A DNA stretch of 64,000 nt from Brachyhypopomus gauderio (GCF_052324685.1 NC_135211.1:1835105-1899104); one strand, 5' to 3'. Shown: positions 1-9,825, numbered from the stretch's first letter. Notes: generated by a model not told the origin, from the letters alone. A program made the numbers and translations.

Positions 1-43
1 GCTGTTAACCGAAAGGATGGTGGTTCGAGCCCACCCAGGGACG
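1..43 (+). tRNA. tRNA-Asn-GTT: tRNA-Asn(GTT), copy 0, 5' part cut by window edge
   Basis: Starts at the last base of the 5' anticodon-stem strand. The anticodon loop CTGTTAA, T arm and 3' acceptor strand with C72 and G73 match the complete copies. Truncation is only the window boundary. T6 terminator at 64-69; 85-bp gap to tRNA-Lys 1. Confidence 0.95.
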
Positions 44-128
44 ATGTATGTTCCTTTCTCTTCTTTTTTAGACGTATTTTGCGCAGATTAACTAAATTTC
101 AACATTTCTCTCAAACAAATCAGCCTCT

Positions 129-201
129 CGCCCAACGTGGGGCTCGAACCCACGACCCTGAGATTAAGAGTCTCATGCTCTACCGACTGAGCTAGCCGGG
201 C
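129..201 (-). tRNA. tRNA-Lys-CTT: tRNA-Lys(CTT), unit 1, standard form (reference)
   Basis: Decodes AAG as lysine. On the - strand the arms are: acceptor GCCCGGC/GTTGGGC (two G-U pairs, 5-68 and 6-67), D stem GCTC/GAGC, anticodon stem TGAGA/TCTCA with loop CTCTTAA (anticodon CTT), variable loop GGGTC, T stem GTGGG/CCCAC with loop TTCGAGC, discriminator G73. A box TAGCTCAGTCGG and B box GGTTCGAGCCC are intact; no intron, no encoded CCA. As far as I recall it equals the common vertebrate tRNA-Lys(CUU). It converges on tRNA-Asn 0 across 85 bp. Confidence 0.98.
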
Positions 202-213
202 GTTTTATGTAGG
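202..213 (-). promoter_or_regulatory. A/T-rich leader immediately upstream of tRNA-Lys (form A)
   Basis: On the - strand the bases before tRNA-Lys read CCTACATAAAAC. This is the region where Pol III normally starts (a few bases before the gene). In form-B units the same place reads CCTACAAAAAAC, so the leader differs together with the gene body. Confidence 0.4.
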
Positions 214-518
214 ACCCCAAAAGCACTTGCTGTCGCCACATGTTGACATGTTGAGCAGGACCTGAGCTATGTTTGTGGAATTTGTGCAGAGACTAAAGAC
301 CTTCACCCTTAAACATTCACTAAACCTGGTGCATGATCTCACATCCCAGAGATTGAGAATCTGGCAAACTAACAATCGAACTGGTCAGGTAACAGCAGCA
401 TTTGAAGTGGGGTCAAAAATGTACCATTAAAGGCACTTGACATCCCCGCTCAGTTTCGTTGCATAGCCTCTTTATAGTTGTTGAAAAAACGTTTTGTAGC
501 GGAAGAAAACATTAATTT

Positions 519-536
519 ACTGGAAGACAATCCAGT
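519..536. repeat. Inverted repeat ACTGGA-N6-TCCAGT in spacer
   Basis: A 6-bp perfect stem with a 6-nt loop (AGACAA), seen in every unit 75 bp before the GTG at 594-type positions. It could fold in RNA, but no T-run follows at a terminator-like distance. Confidence 0.55.
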
Positions 537-600
537 GATCGCTCTTAATATCAAAGTAAAACATGTACTCTGTCCTGATAAAATTTTGACCATGTGCATT

Positions 601-620
601 TCACCTTGGGATTTAAAGTG
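601..620 (+). promoter_or_regulatory. PSE-like sequence (weak candidate)
   Basis: TCACC, then nine bases, then AAAGTG. This resembles the layout of the proximal sequence element of vertebrate snRNA and RNase P RNA promoters (ACC-N8/9-AAA). No TATA box lies 15-20 bp downstream and no snRNA-like sequence follows, so this may be chance. Present in each unit. Confidence 0.15.
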
Positions 621-1160
621 TTTCCCGTTAGTCTGAGTACATCAGCTGAAGGCAGCTTAACTTCTTTTTTGGTTCTTGAAGTCTTTTTTTATTCTCATCC
701 GAAAGGCATATTCTGTTCCAGAAAACATTGGGGATTCCAATGTATCAATGACCTAGTTGGGAAAATGATTGCTGAACTCTGTAATGATCCTGATCTCAGC
801 AGTACCAAGTGCCACAAAGGTCCACAAATCAGTTTACTCATGTATTTTATTGCCTATGGCTTGGTTTGTAAATGTGTGTTGGTGATATGGATGCATTCAT
901 GACACCACATTTTCTGGACAAAATGCGTCTTGGAGCAGAGCTCCTGCAGTGCTTCCATCAAATCTGTTTTGAATAGGTTTTGGGTGCATTTTCACATATA
1001 ATTTCAAAAGCGTCATATCTAAGAGGACATAACCCTGCAACTGAAGGCAAGGGAGCTACACTGTGTAAACTGGTGAAAATCATACACATTCCGATGATTG
1101 GTGGACAAAAGGATCAAAACTTTGACAGGAAAAGGGTCTACAAACTGACCTTTTGTTTGA

Positions 1161-1174
1161 AGACCTGCAGGTCT
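1161..1174. repeat. Perfect palindrome AGACCTGCAGGTCT
   Basis: A 14-bp perfect palindrome in units carrying 'gtctt' (for example 1, 8, 10, 27, 32, 35, 41, 44, 45). In the other units the last base is G ('gtcgtg') and the palindrome shrinks to 12 bp. Useful as a subtype marker; no function is shown. Confidence 0.8.
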
Positions 1175-1275
1175 TGACAAGTGAGTAATTGAAGGAAGGG
1201 CAAATTTTAGACAAGCTAGCAGAAAAGTGTGAGTGACCTTGATGTTGCATCCTTTATGCATTGGCTCATTTCATC

Positions 1276-1279
1276 AAAA
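1276..1279 (-). terminator. First T4 on the - strand beyond tRNA-Lys (read-through stop)
   Basis: Reading leftward from tRNA-Lys 2, the first TTTT on the - strand is here, about 237 nt beyond the gene and past the complete tRNA-Asn. In units 26, 31 and 34 it is lost through A to C (35920 in unit 26), which moves the next T4 further left. Confidence 0.5.
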
Positions 1280-1352
1280 GCCAGCAAACAGGAGGAATGT
1301 GCTTGTTGGGTTTTTCTTTTGAGGAAGAACTATGTAAGCACAGAACCATCTG

Positions 1353-1358
1353 GTCTCT

Positions 1359-1399
<41 letters not shown>

Positions 1400-1426
1400 A
1401 TGGTGGTTCGAGCCCACCCAGGGAAG
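1353..1426 (+). tRNA. tRNA-Asn-GTT: tRNA-Asn(GTT), unit 1, A72 variant
   Basis: Decodes AAU/AAC. Arms: acceptor GTCTCTG/CAGGGAA, D stem GCGC/GCGC, anticodon stem TTCGG/CCGAA with loop CTGTTAA, variable loop AGGAT, T stem GGTGG/CCACC with loop TTCGAGC, G73. C72 is replaced by A, so the terminal pair becomes G1-A72 (mismatch). The upstream flank is 'cagaacc' instead of 'ccgaagc'. 89-bp gap follows. Confidence 0.93.
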
Positions 1427-1446
1427 ATGTATGTTCCTTTCTCTTC

Positions 1447-1452
1447 TTTTTT
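1447..1452 (+). terminator. Pol III terminator T6 of tRNA-Asn (reference copy)
   Basis: Six T, 20 nt after the discriminator base of tRNA-Asn 1. The same run lies at tRNA-Asn end +21 to +26 in every unit (for example 64-69 after the cut copy). It is the first run of four or more T, so the primary transcript should carry a trailer of about 20 nt plus U residues. Confidence 0.9.
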
Positions 1453-1499
1453 AGACGTATTTTGCGCAAACAGATTAACTAAATTTCAACATTTCTCTC

Positions 1500-1506
1500 A
1501 AACAAA
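1500..1506 (-). terminator. Candidate non-canonical terminator of tRNA-Lys (TTTGTTT)
   Basis: Nine nt beyond the 3' end of tRNA-Lys the - strand reads TTTGTTT. No run of four T exists anywhere in the 85/89-bp gap nor through the whole antisense of tRNA-Asn. Interrupted T-runs can act as weak Pol III terminators, and the placement is right for one. Conserved in every unit (for example 113-119 for tRNA-Lys 1). Confidence 0.5.
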
Positions 1507-1515
1507 TCAGCCTCT

Positions 1516-1588
1516 CGCCCAACGTGGGGCTCGAACCCACGACCCTGAGATTAAGAGTCTCATGCTCTACCGACTGAGCGAGCCGGAC
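1516..1588 (-). tRNA. tRNA-Lys-CTT: tRNA-Lys(CTT), unit 2, form B (U2, C9; reference for form B)
   Basis: Differs from the standard copy at two places: C2 to T (T2-G71 wobble in the acceptor) and A9 to C. Position 9 is the second base of the A box (TRGC consensus becomes TCGC) and normally joins a tertiary contact in the core. The upstream flank changes too (form-B leader). The anticodon CTT and all other arms are intact. Fourteen copies share this form, so it is an established subtype rather than a stray mutation. Confidence 0.95.
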
Positions 1589-2739
1589 GTTTTTTGTAGG
1601 ACCCCAAAAGCACTTGCTGTCGCCACATGTTGACATGTTGAGCAGGACCTGAGCTATGTTTGTGGAATTTGTGCAGAGACTAAAGACCTTCACCCTTAAA
1701 CATTCACTAAACCTGGTGCATGATCTCACATCCCAGAGATTGAGAATCTGGCAAACTAACAATCGAACTGGTCAGGTAACAGCAGCATTTGAAGTGGGGT
1801 CAAAAATGTACCATTAAAGGCTCTTGACATCCCCGCTCAGTTTCGTTGCATAGCCTCTTTATAGTTGTTGAAAAAACATTTTGTAGCGGAAGAAAACATT
1901 AATTTACTGGAAGACAATCCAGTGATCGCTCTTAATATCAAAGTAAAACATGTACTCTGTCCTGATAAAATTTTGACCATGTGCATTTCACCTTGGGATT
2001 TAAAGTGTTTCCCATTAGTCTGAGTACATCAGCTGAAGGCAGCTTAACTTCTTTTTTGGTTCTTGAAGTCTTTTTTTATTCTCATCCGAAAGGCATATTC
2101 TGTTCCAGAAAACATTGGGGATTCCAATGTATCAATGACCTAGTTGGGAAAATGATTGCTGAACTCTGTAATGATCCTGATCTCAGCAGTACCAAGTGCC
2201 ACAAAGGTCCACAAATCAGTTTACTCATGTATTTTATTGCCTATGGTTTGGTTTGTAAATGTGTGTTGGTGATATGGATGCATTCATGACACCACATTTT
2301 CTGGACAAAATGCGTCTTGGAGCAGAGCTCCTGCAGTGCTTCCATCAAATCTGTTTTGAATAGGTTTTGGGTGCATTTTCACATATAATTTCAAAAGCGT
2401 CATATCTAAGAGGACATAACCCTGCAACTGAAGGCAAGGGAGCTACACTGTGTAAACTGGTGAAAATCATACACATTCCGATGACTGGTGGACAAAAGGA
2501 TCAAAACTGTGACAGGAAAAGGGTCTACAAACTGACCTTTTGTTTGAAGACCTGCAGGTCGTGACAAGTGAGTAATTGAAGGAAGGGCAAATTTTAGACA
2601 AGCTAGCAGAAAAGTGTGAGTGACCTTGATGTTGCATCCTTTATGCATTGGCTCATTTCATCAAAAGCCAGCAAACAGGAGGAATGTGCTTGTTGGGTTT
2701 TTCTTTTGAGGAAGAACTATGTAAGCACCGAAGCATCTG

Positions 2740-2813
2740 GTCTCTGTGGCGCAATCGGTTAGCACGTTCGGCTGTTAACCGAAAGGATGGTGGTTCGAGC
2801 CCACCCAGGGACG
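2740..2813 (+). tRNA. tRNA-Asn-GTT: tRNA-Asn(GTT), unit 2, A24 variant
   Basis: D-stem 3' strand is GCAC instead of GCGC: G24 to A gives a C11-A24 mismatch. The acceptor is standard (C72). An 85-bp gap follows; every A24 copy is followed by an 85-bp gap. Confidence 0.93.
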
Positions 2814-2898
2814 ATGTATGTTCCTTTCTCTTCTTTTTTAGACGTATTTTGCGCAGATTAACTAAATTTCAACATTTCTCTCAAACAAATCAGCCTCT

Positions 2899-2971
2899 CG
2901 CCCAACGTGGGGCTCGAACCCACGACCCTGAGATTAAGAGTCTCATGCTCTACCGACTGAGCTAGCCGGGC
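2899..2971 (-). tRNA. tRNA-Lys-CTT: tRNA-Lys(CTT), unit 3, standard
   Basis: No difference seen from the copy at 129-201. Type 1 unit. Confidence 0.97.
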
Positions 2972-4122
2972 GTTTTATGTAGGACCCCAAAAGCACTTGC
3001 TGTCGCCACATGTTGACATGTTGAGCAGGACCTGAGCTATGTTTGTGGAATTTGTGCAGAGACTAAAGACCTTCACCCTTAAACATTCACTAAACCTGGT
3101 GCATGATCTCACATCCCAGAGATTGAGAATCTGGCAAACTAACAATCGAACTGGTCAGGTAACAGCAGCATTTGAAGTGGGGTCAAAAATGTACCATTAA
3201 AGGCACTTGACATCCCCGCTCAGTTTCGTTGCATAGCCTCTTTATAGTTGTTGAAAAAACGTTTTGTAGCGGAAGAAAACATTAATTTACTGGAAGACAA
3301 TCCAGTGATCGCTCTTAATATCAAAGTAAAACATGTACTCTGTCCTGATAAAATTTTGACCATGTGCATTTCACCTTGGGATTTAAAGTGTTTCCCGTTA
3401 GTCTGAGTACATCAGCTGAAGGCAGCTTAACTTCTTTTTTGGTTCTTGAAGTCTTTTTTTATTCTCATCCGAAAGGCATATTCTGTTCCAGAAAACATTG
3501 GGGATTCCAATGTATCAATGACCTAGTTGGGAAAATGATTGCTGAACTCTGTAATGATCCTGATCTCAGCAGTACCAAGTGCCACAAAGGTCCACAAATC
3601 AGTTTACTCATGTATTTTATTGCCTATGGTTTGGTTTGTAAATGTGTGTTGGTGATATGGATGCATTCATGACACCACATTTTCTGGACAAAATGCGTCT
3701 TGGAGCAGAGCTCCTGCAGTGCTTCCATCAAATCTGTTTTGAATAGGTTTTGGGTGCATTTTCACATATAATTTCAAAAGCGTCATATCTAAGAGGACAT
3801 AACCCTGCAACTGAAGGCAAGGGAGCTACACTGTGTAAACTGGTGAAAATCATACACATTCCGATGACTGGTGGACAAAAGGATCAAAACTTTGACAGGA
3901 AAAGGGTCTACAAACTGACCTTTTGTTTGAAGACCTGCAGGTCGTGACAAGTGAGTAATTGAAGGAAGGGCAAATTTTAGACAAGCTAGCAGAAAAGTGT
4001 GAGTGACCTTGATGTTGCATCCTTTATGCATTGGCTCATTTCATCAAAAGCCAGCAAACAGGAGGAATGTGCTTGTTGGGTTTTTCTTTTGAGGAAGAAC
4101 TATGTAAGCACCGAAGCATCTG

Positions 4123-4128
4123 GTCTCT

Positions 4129-4169
<41 letters not shown>

Positions 4170-4196
4170 ATGGTGGTTCGAGCCCACCCAGGGACG
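4123..4196 (+). tRNA. tRNA-Asn-GTT: tRNA-Asn(GTT), unit 3, array-consensus copy (reference)
   Basis: All stems are fully paired: G1-C72 acceptor end (with the normal T4-G69 wobble), GCGC/GCGC D stem, TTCGG/CCGAA, GGTGG/CCACC. Anticodon GTT, G73, A box TGGCGCAATCGG, B box GGTTCGAGCCC. The variable loop is AGGAT, where I recall AGGTT in common vertebrate copies. Followed by an 89-bp gap of 'gacata' type. Confidence 0.98.
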
Positions 4197-4285
4197 ATGT
4201 ATGTTCCTTTCTCTTCTTTTTTAGACATATTTTGCGCAAACAGATTAACTAAATTTCAACATTTCTCTCAAACAAATCAGCCTCT

Positions 4286-4358
4286 CGCCCAACGTGGGGC
4301 TCGAACCCACGACCCTGAGATTAAGAGTCTCATGCTCTACCGACTGAGCTAGCCGGGC
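4286..4358 (-). tRNA. tRNA-Lys-CTT: tRNA-Lys(CTT), unit 4, standard
   Basis: Standard sequence in a type 3 unit ('gacata' gap on its 3' side). Confidence 0.97.
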
Positions 4359-5509
4359 GTTTTATGTAGGACCCCAAAAGCACTTGCTGTCGCCACATGT
4401 TGACATGTTGAGCAGGACCTGAGCTATGTTTGTGGAATTTGTGCAGAGACTAAAGACCTTCACCCTTAAACATTCACTAAACCTGGTGCATGATCTCACA
4501 TCCCAGAGATTGAGAATCTGGCAAACTAACAATCGAACTGGTCAGGTAACAGCAGCATTTGAAGTGGGGTCAAAAATGTACCATTAAAGGCACTTGACAT
4601 CCCCGCTCAGTTTCGTTGCATAGCCTCTTTATAGTTGTTGAAAAAACATTTTGTAGCGGAAGAAAACATTAATTTACTGGAAGACAATCCAGTGATCGCT
4701 CTTAATATCAAAGTAAAACATGTACTCTGTCCTGATAAAATTTTGACCATGTGCATTTCACCTTGGGATTTAAAGTGTTTCCCGTTAGTCTGAGTACATC
4801 AGCTGAAGGCAGCTTAACTTCTTTTTTGGTTCTTGAAGTCTTTTTTTATTCTCATCCGAAAGGCATATTCTGTTCCAGAAAACATTGGGGATTCCAATGT
4901 ATCAATGACCTAGTTGGGAAAATGATTGCTGAACTCTGTAATGATCCTGATCTCAGCAGTACCAAGTGCCACAAAGGTCCACAAATCAGTTTACTCATGT
5001 ATTTTATTGCCTATGGTTTGGTTTGTAAATGTGTGTTGGTGATATGGATGCATTCATGACACCACATTTTCTGGACAAAATGCGTCTTGGAGCAGAGCTC
5101 CTGCAGTGCTTCCATCAAATCTGTTTTGAATAGGTTTTGGGTGCATTTTCACATATAATTTCAAAAGCGTCATATCTAAGAGGACATAACCCTGCAACTG
5201 AAGGCAAGGGAGCTACACTGTGTAAACTGGTGAAAATCATACACATTCCGATGACTGGTGGACAAAAGGATCAAAACTGTGACAGGAAAAGGGTCTACAA
5301 ACTGACCTTTTGTTTGAAGACCTGCAGGTCGTGACAAGTGAGTAATTGAAGGAAGGGCAAATTTTAGACAAGCTAGCAGAAAAGTGTGAGTGACCTTGAT
5401 GTTGCATCCTTTATGCATTGGCTCATTTCATCAAAAGCCAGCAAACAGGAGGAATGTGCTTGTTGGGTTTTTCTTTTGAGGAAGAACTATGTAAGCACCG
5501 AAGCATCTG

Positions 5510-5583
5510 GTCTCTGTGGCGCAATCGGTTAGCACGTTCGGCTGTTAACCGAAAGGATGGTGGTTCGAGCCCACCCAGGGACG
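5510..5583 (+). tRNA. tRNA-Asn-GTT: tRNA-Asn(GTT), unit 4, A24 variant
   Basis: Same C11-A24 D-stem mismatch as the copy at 2740; 85-bp gap follows. Confidence 0.93.
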
Positions 5584-5668
5584 ATGTATGTTCCTTTCTC
5601 TTCTTTTTTAGACGTATTTTGCGCAGATTAACTAAATTTCAACATTTCTCTCAAACAAATCAGCCTCT

Positions 5669-5741
5669 CGCCCAACGTGGGGCTCGAACCCACGACCCTG
5701 AGATTAAGAGTCTCATGCTCTACCGACTGAGCTAGCCGGGC
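5669..5741 (-). tRNA. tRNA-Lys-CTT: tRNA-Lys(CTT), unit 5, standard
   Basis: Standard sequence, type 1 unit, first member of a trimer (5-6-7). Confidence 0.97.
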
Positions 5742-6892
5742 GTTTTATGTAGGACCCCAAAAGCACTTGCTGTCGCCACATGTTGACATGTTGAGCAGGA
5801 CCTGAGCTATGTTTGTGGAATTTGTGCAGAGACTAAAGACCTTCACCCTTAAACATTCACTAAACCTGGTGCATGATCTCACATCCCAGAGATTGAGAAT
5901 CTGGCAAACTAACAATCGAACTGGTCAGGTAACAGCAGCATTTGAAGTGGGGTCAAAAATGTACCATTAAAGGCACTTGACATCCCCGCTCAGTTTCGTT
6001 GCATAGCCTCTTTATAGTTGTTGAAAAAACGTTTTGTAGCGGAAGAAAACATTAATTTACTGGAAGACAATCCAGTGATCGCTCTTAATATCAAAGTAAA
6101 ACATGTACTCTGTCCTGATAAAATTTTGACCATGTGCATTTCACCTTGGGATTTAAAGTGTTTCCCGTTAGTCTGAGTACATCAGCTGAAGGCAGCTTAA
6201 CTTCTTTTTTGGTTCTTGAAGTCTTTTTTTATTCTCATCCGAAAGGCATATTCTGTTCCAGAAAACATTGGGGATTCCAATGTATCAATGACCTAGTTGG
6301 GAAAATGATTGCTGAACTCTGTAATGATCCTGATCTCAGCAGTACCAAGTGCCACAAAGGTCCACAAATCAGTTTACTCATGTATTTTATTGCCTATGGT
6401 TTGGTTTGTAAATGTGTGTTGGTGATATGGATGCATTCATGACACCACATTTTCTGGACAAAATGCGTCTTGGAGCAGAGCTCCTGCAGTGCTTCCATCA
6501 AATCTGTTTTGAATAGGTTTTGGGTGCATTTTCACATATAATTTCAAAAGCGTCATATCTAAGAGGACATAACCCTGCAACTGAAGGCAAGGGAGCTACA
6601 CTGTGTAAACTGGTGAAAATCATACACATTCCGATGACTGGTGGACAAAAGGATCAAAACTTTGACAGGAAAAGGGTCTACAAACTGACCTTTTGTTTGA
6701 AGACCTGCAGGTCGTGACAAGTGAGTAATTGAAGGAAGGGCAAATTTTAGACAAGCTAGCAGAAAAGTGTGAGTGACCTTGATGTTGCATCCTTTATGCA
6801 TTGGCTCATTTCATCAAAAGCCAGCAAACAGGAGGAATGTGCTTGTTGGGTTTTTCTTTTGAGGAAGAACTATGTAAGCACCGAAGCATCTG

Positions 6893-6898
6893 GTCTCT

Positions 6899-6939
<41 letters not shown>

Positions 6940-6966
6940 ATGGTGGTTCGAGCCCACCCAGGGACG
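6893..6966 (+). tRNA. tRNA-Asn-GTT: tRNA-Asn(GTT), unit 5, consensus
   Basis: No difference seen from 4123-4196; 89-bp gap follows. Confidence 0.97.
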
Positions 6967-7055
6967 ATGTATGTTCCTTTCTCTTCTTTTTTAGACGTAT
7001 TTTGCGCAAACAGATTAACTAAATTTCAACATTTCTCTCAAACAAATCAGCCTCT

Positions 7056-7128
7056 CGCCCAACGTGGGGCTCGAACCCACGACCCTGAGATTAAGAGTCT
7101 CATGCTCTACCGACTGAGCGAGCCGGAC
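7056..7128 (-). tRNA. tRNA-Lys-CTT: tRNA-Lys(CTT), unit 6, form B
   Basis: U2 and C9 with form-B leader, as at 1516. Confidence 0.95.
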
Positions 7129-8279
7129 GTTTTTTGTAGGACCCCAAAAGCACTTGCTGTCGCCACATGTTGACATGTTGAGCAGGACCTGAGCTATGTT
7201 TGTGGAATTTGTGCAGAGACTAAAGACCTTCACCCTTAAACATTCACTAAACCTGGTGCATGATCTCACATCCCAGAGATTGAGAATCTGGCAAACTAAC
7301 AATCGAACTGGTCAGGTAACAGCAGCATTTGAAGTGGGGTCAAAAATGTACCATTAAAGGCACTTGACATCCCCGCTCAGTTTCGTTGCATAGCCTCTTT
7401 ATAGTTGTTGAAAAAACATTTTGTAGCGGAAGAAAACATTAATTTACTGGAAGACAATCCAGTGATCGCTCTTAATATCAAAGTAAAACATGTACTCTGT
7501 CCTGATAAAATTTTGACCATGTGCATTTCACCTTGGGATTTAAAGTGTTTCCCGTTAGTCTGAGTACATCAGCTGAAGGCAGCTTAACTTCTTTTTTGGT
7601 TCTTGAAGTCTTTTTTTATTCTCATCCGAAAGGCATATTCTGTTCCAGAAAACATTGGGGATTCCAATGTATCAATGACCTAGTTGGGAAAATGATTGCT
7701 GAACTCTGTAATGATCCTGATCTCAGCAGTACCAAGTGCCACAAAGGTCCACAAATCAGTTTACTCATGTATTTTATTGCCTATGGTTTGGTTTGTAAAT
7801 GTGTGTTGGTGATATGGATGCATTCATGACACCACATTTTCTGGACAAAATGCGTCTTGGAGCAGAGCTCCTGCAGTGCTTCCATCAAATCTGTTTTGAA
7901 TAGGTTTTGGGTGCATTTTCACATATAATTTCAAAAGCGTCATATCTAAGAGGACATAACCCTGCAACTGAAGGCAAGGGAGCTACACTGTGTAAACTGG
8001 TGAAAATCATACACATTCCGATGACTGGTGGACAAAAGGATCAAAACTGTGACAGGAAAAGGGTCTACAAACTGACCTTTTGTTTGAAGACCTGCAGGTC
8101 GTGACAAGTGAGTAATTGAAGGAAGGGCAAATTTTAGACAAGCTAGCAGAAAAGTGTGAGTGACCTTGATGTTGCATCCTTTATGCATTGGCTCATTTCA
8201 TCAAAAGCCAGCAAACAGGAGGAATGTGCTTGTTGGGTTTTTCTTTTGAGGAAGAACTATGTAAGCACCGAAGCATCTG

Positions 8280-8285
8280 GTCTCT

Positions 8286-8326
<41 letters not shown>

Positions 8327-8353
8327 ATGGTGGTTCGAGCCCACCCAGGGACG
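8280..8353 (+). tRNA. tRNA-Asn-GTT: tRNA-Asn(GTT), unit 6, consensus
   Basis: Consensus sequence; 89-bp 'gacata' gap follows. Confidence 0.97.
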
Positions 8354-8442
8354 ATGTATGTTCCTTTCTCTTCTTTTTTAGACATATTTTGCGCAAACAG
8401 ATTAACTAAATTTCAACATTTCTCTCAAACAAATCAGCCTCT

Positions 8443-8515
8443 CGCCCAACGTGGGGCTCGAACCCACGACCCTGAGATTAAGAGTCTCATGCTCTACCGA
8501 CTGAGCTAGCCGGGC
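8443..8515 (-). tRNA. tRNA-Lys-CTT: tRNA-Lys(CTT), unit 7, standard
   Basis: Standard sequence, type 3 unit. Confidence 0.97.
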
Positions 8516-9666
8516 GTTTTATGTAGGACCCCAAAAGCACTTGCTGTCGCCACATGTTGACATGTTGAGCAGGACCTGAGCTATGTTTGTGGAATTTGTG
8601 CAGAGACTAAAGACCTTCACCCTTAAACATTCACTAAACCTGGTGCATGATCTCACATCCCAGAGATTGAGAATCTGGCAAACTAACAATCGAACTGGTC
8701 AGGTAACAGCAGCATTTGAAGTGGGGTCAAAAATGTACCATTAAAGGCACTTGACATCCCCGCTCAGTTTCGTTGCATAGCCTCTTTATAGTTGTTGAAA
8801 AAACATTTTGTAGCGGAAGAAAACATTAATTTACTGGAAGACAATCCAGTGATCGCTCTTAATATCAAAGTAAAACATGTACTCTGTCCTGATAAAATTT
8901 TGACCATGTGCATTTCACCTTGGGATTTAAAGTGTTTCCCGTTAGTCTGAGTACATCAGCTGAAGGCAGCTTAACTTCTTTTTTGGTTCTTGAAGTCTTT
9001 TTTTATTCTCATCCGAAAGGCATATTCTGTTCCAGAAAACATTGGGGATTCCAATGTATCAATGGCCTAGTTGGGAAAATGATTGCTGAACTCTGTAATG
9101 ATCCTGATCTCAGCAGTACCAAGTGCCACAAAGGTCCACAAATCAGTTTACTCATGTATTTTATTGCCTATGGTTTGGTTTGTAAATGTGTGTTGGTGAT
9201 ATGGATGCATTCATGACACCACATTTTCTGGACAAAATGCGTCTTGGAGCAGAGCTCCTGCAGTGCTTCCATCAAATCTGTTTTGAATAGGTTTTGGGTG
9301 CATTTTCACATATAATTTCAAAAGCGTCATATCTAAGAGGACATAACCCTGCAACTGAAGGCAAGGGAGCTACACTGTGTAAACTGGTGAAAATCATACA
9401 CATTCCGATGACTGGTGGACAAAAGGATCAAAACTGTGACAGGAAAAGGGTCTACAAACTGACCTTTTGTTTGAAGACCTGCAGGTCGTGACAAGTGAGT
9501 AATTGAAGGAAGGGCAAATTTTAGACAAGCTAGCAGAAAAGTGTGAGTGACCTTGATGTTGCATCCTTTATGCATTGGCTCATTTCATCAAAAGCCAGCA
9601 AACAGGAGGAATGTGCTTGTTGGGTTTTTCTTTTGAGGAAGAACTATGTAAGCACCGAAGCATCTG

Positions 9667-9672
9667 GTCTCT

Positions 9673-9713
<41 letters not shown>

Positions 9714-9740
9714 ATGGTGGTTCGAGCCCACCCAGGGACG
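9667..9740 (+). tRNA. tRNA-Asn-GTT: tRNA-Asn(GTT), unit 7, consensus
   Basis: Consensus sequence followed by an 85-bp gap, showing that the short gap does not require the A24 variant. Confidence 0.97.
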
Positions 9741-9825
9741 ATGTATGTTCCTTTCTCTTCTTTTTTAGACGTATTTTGCGCAGATTAACTAAATTTCAAC
9801 ATTTCTCTCAAACAAATCAGCCTCT

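Larger units (their letters stand above)
202..1352. other. 1,151-bp non-coding spacer (reference copy; recurs in every unit)
   Basis: Lies between the 5' end of tRNA-Lys and the 5' end of the next tRNA-Asn, and has the same length in all 46 complete copies. It is AT-rich, with several poly-T runs (for example T7 near 693). I recognise no gene, transposon or satellite family in it. Small structures seen: a doubled ACATGTTG (238-253); inverted repeats ACTGGA/TCCAGT (519-536), CATTGG/CCAATG (726-742), GGAGC/GCTCC (932-944), TGCAT/ATGCA (1246-1260); and a perfect palindrome around CCTGCAGG (1161-1174). A 102-codon reading frame beginning at GTG 594 stays open in all copies. Its copy-to-copy changes are mostly amino-acid altering (V/I/F, D/G, C/S, C/F, M/K against two silent sites seen), so I do not call it a gene. 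Confidence 0.85.

Noticed and set aside
322-395. tRNA-like stretch on the - strand (AGTTCGATT B-box-like, plus a CCAGA/TCTGG hairpin)
   Set aside because: No acceptor or D stem can be formed at proper spacing and the hairpin loop is nine bases; at most a long-decayed tRNA relic.
594-902. 102-codon open frame (GTG start) preserved in all 46 spacers
   Set aside because: No ATG start, no recognised domain, and changes between copies are mostly amino-acid altering. It stays open because the units are near-identical copies.
980-1261. 65- and 80-codon overlapping frames on opposite strands
   Set aside because: Short, overlapping on both strands, no recognised domain and no coding signal.
1261-1482. 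73- to 105-codon frames running through tRNA-Asn, the gap and tRNA-Lys
   Set aside because: They are translations of tRNA genes; length differences come only from the 4-bp gap change.
1475-1762. 95-codon - strand frame present only in form-B units
   Set aside because: It crosses tRNA-Lys and exists only because A9 to C removes a stop on that strand; no coding sign.
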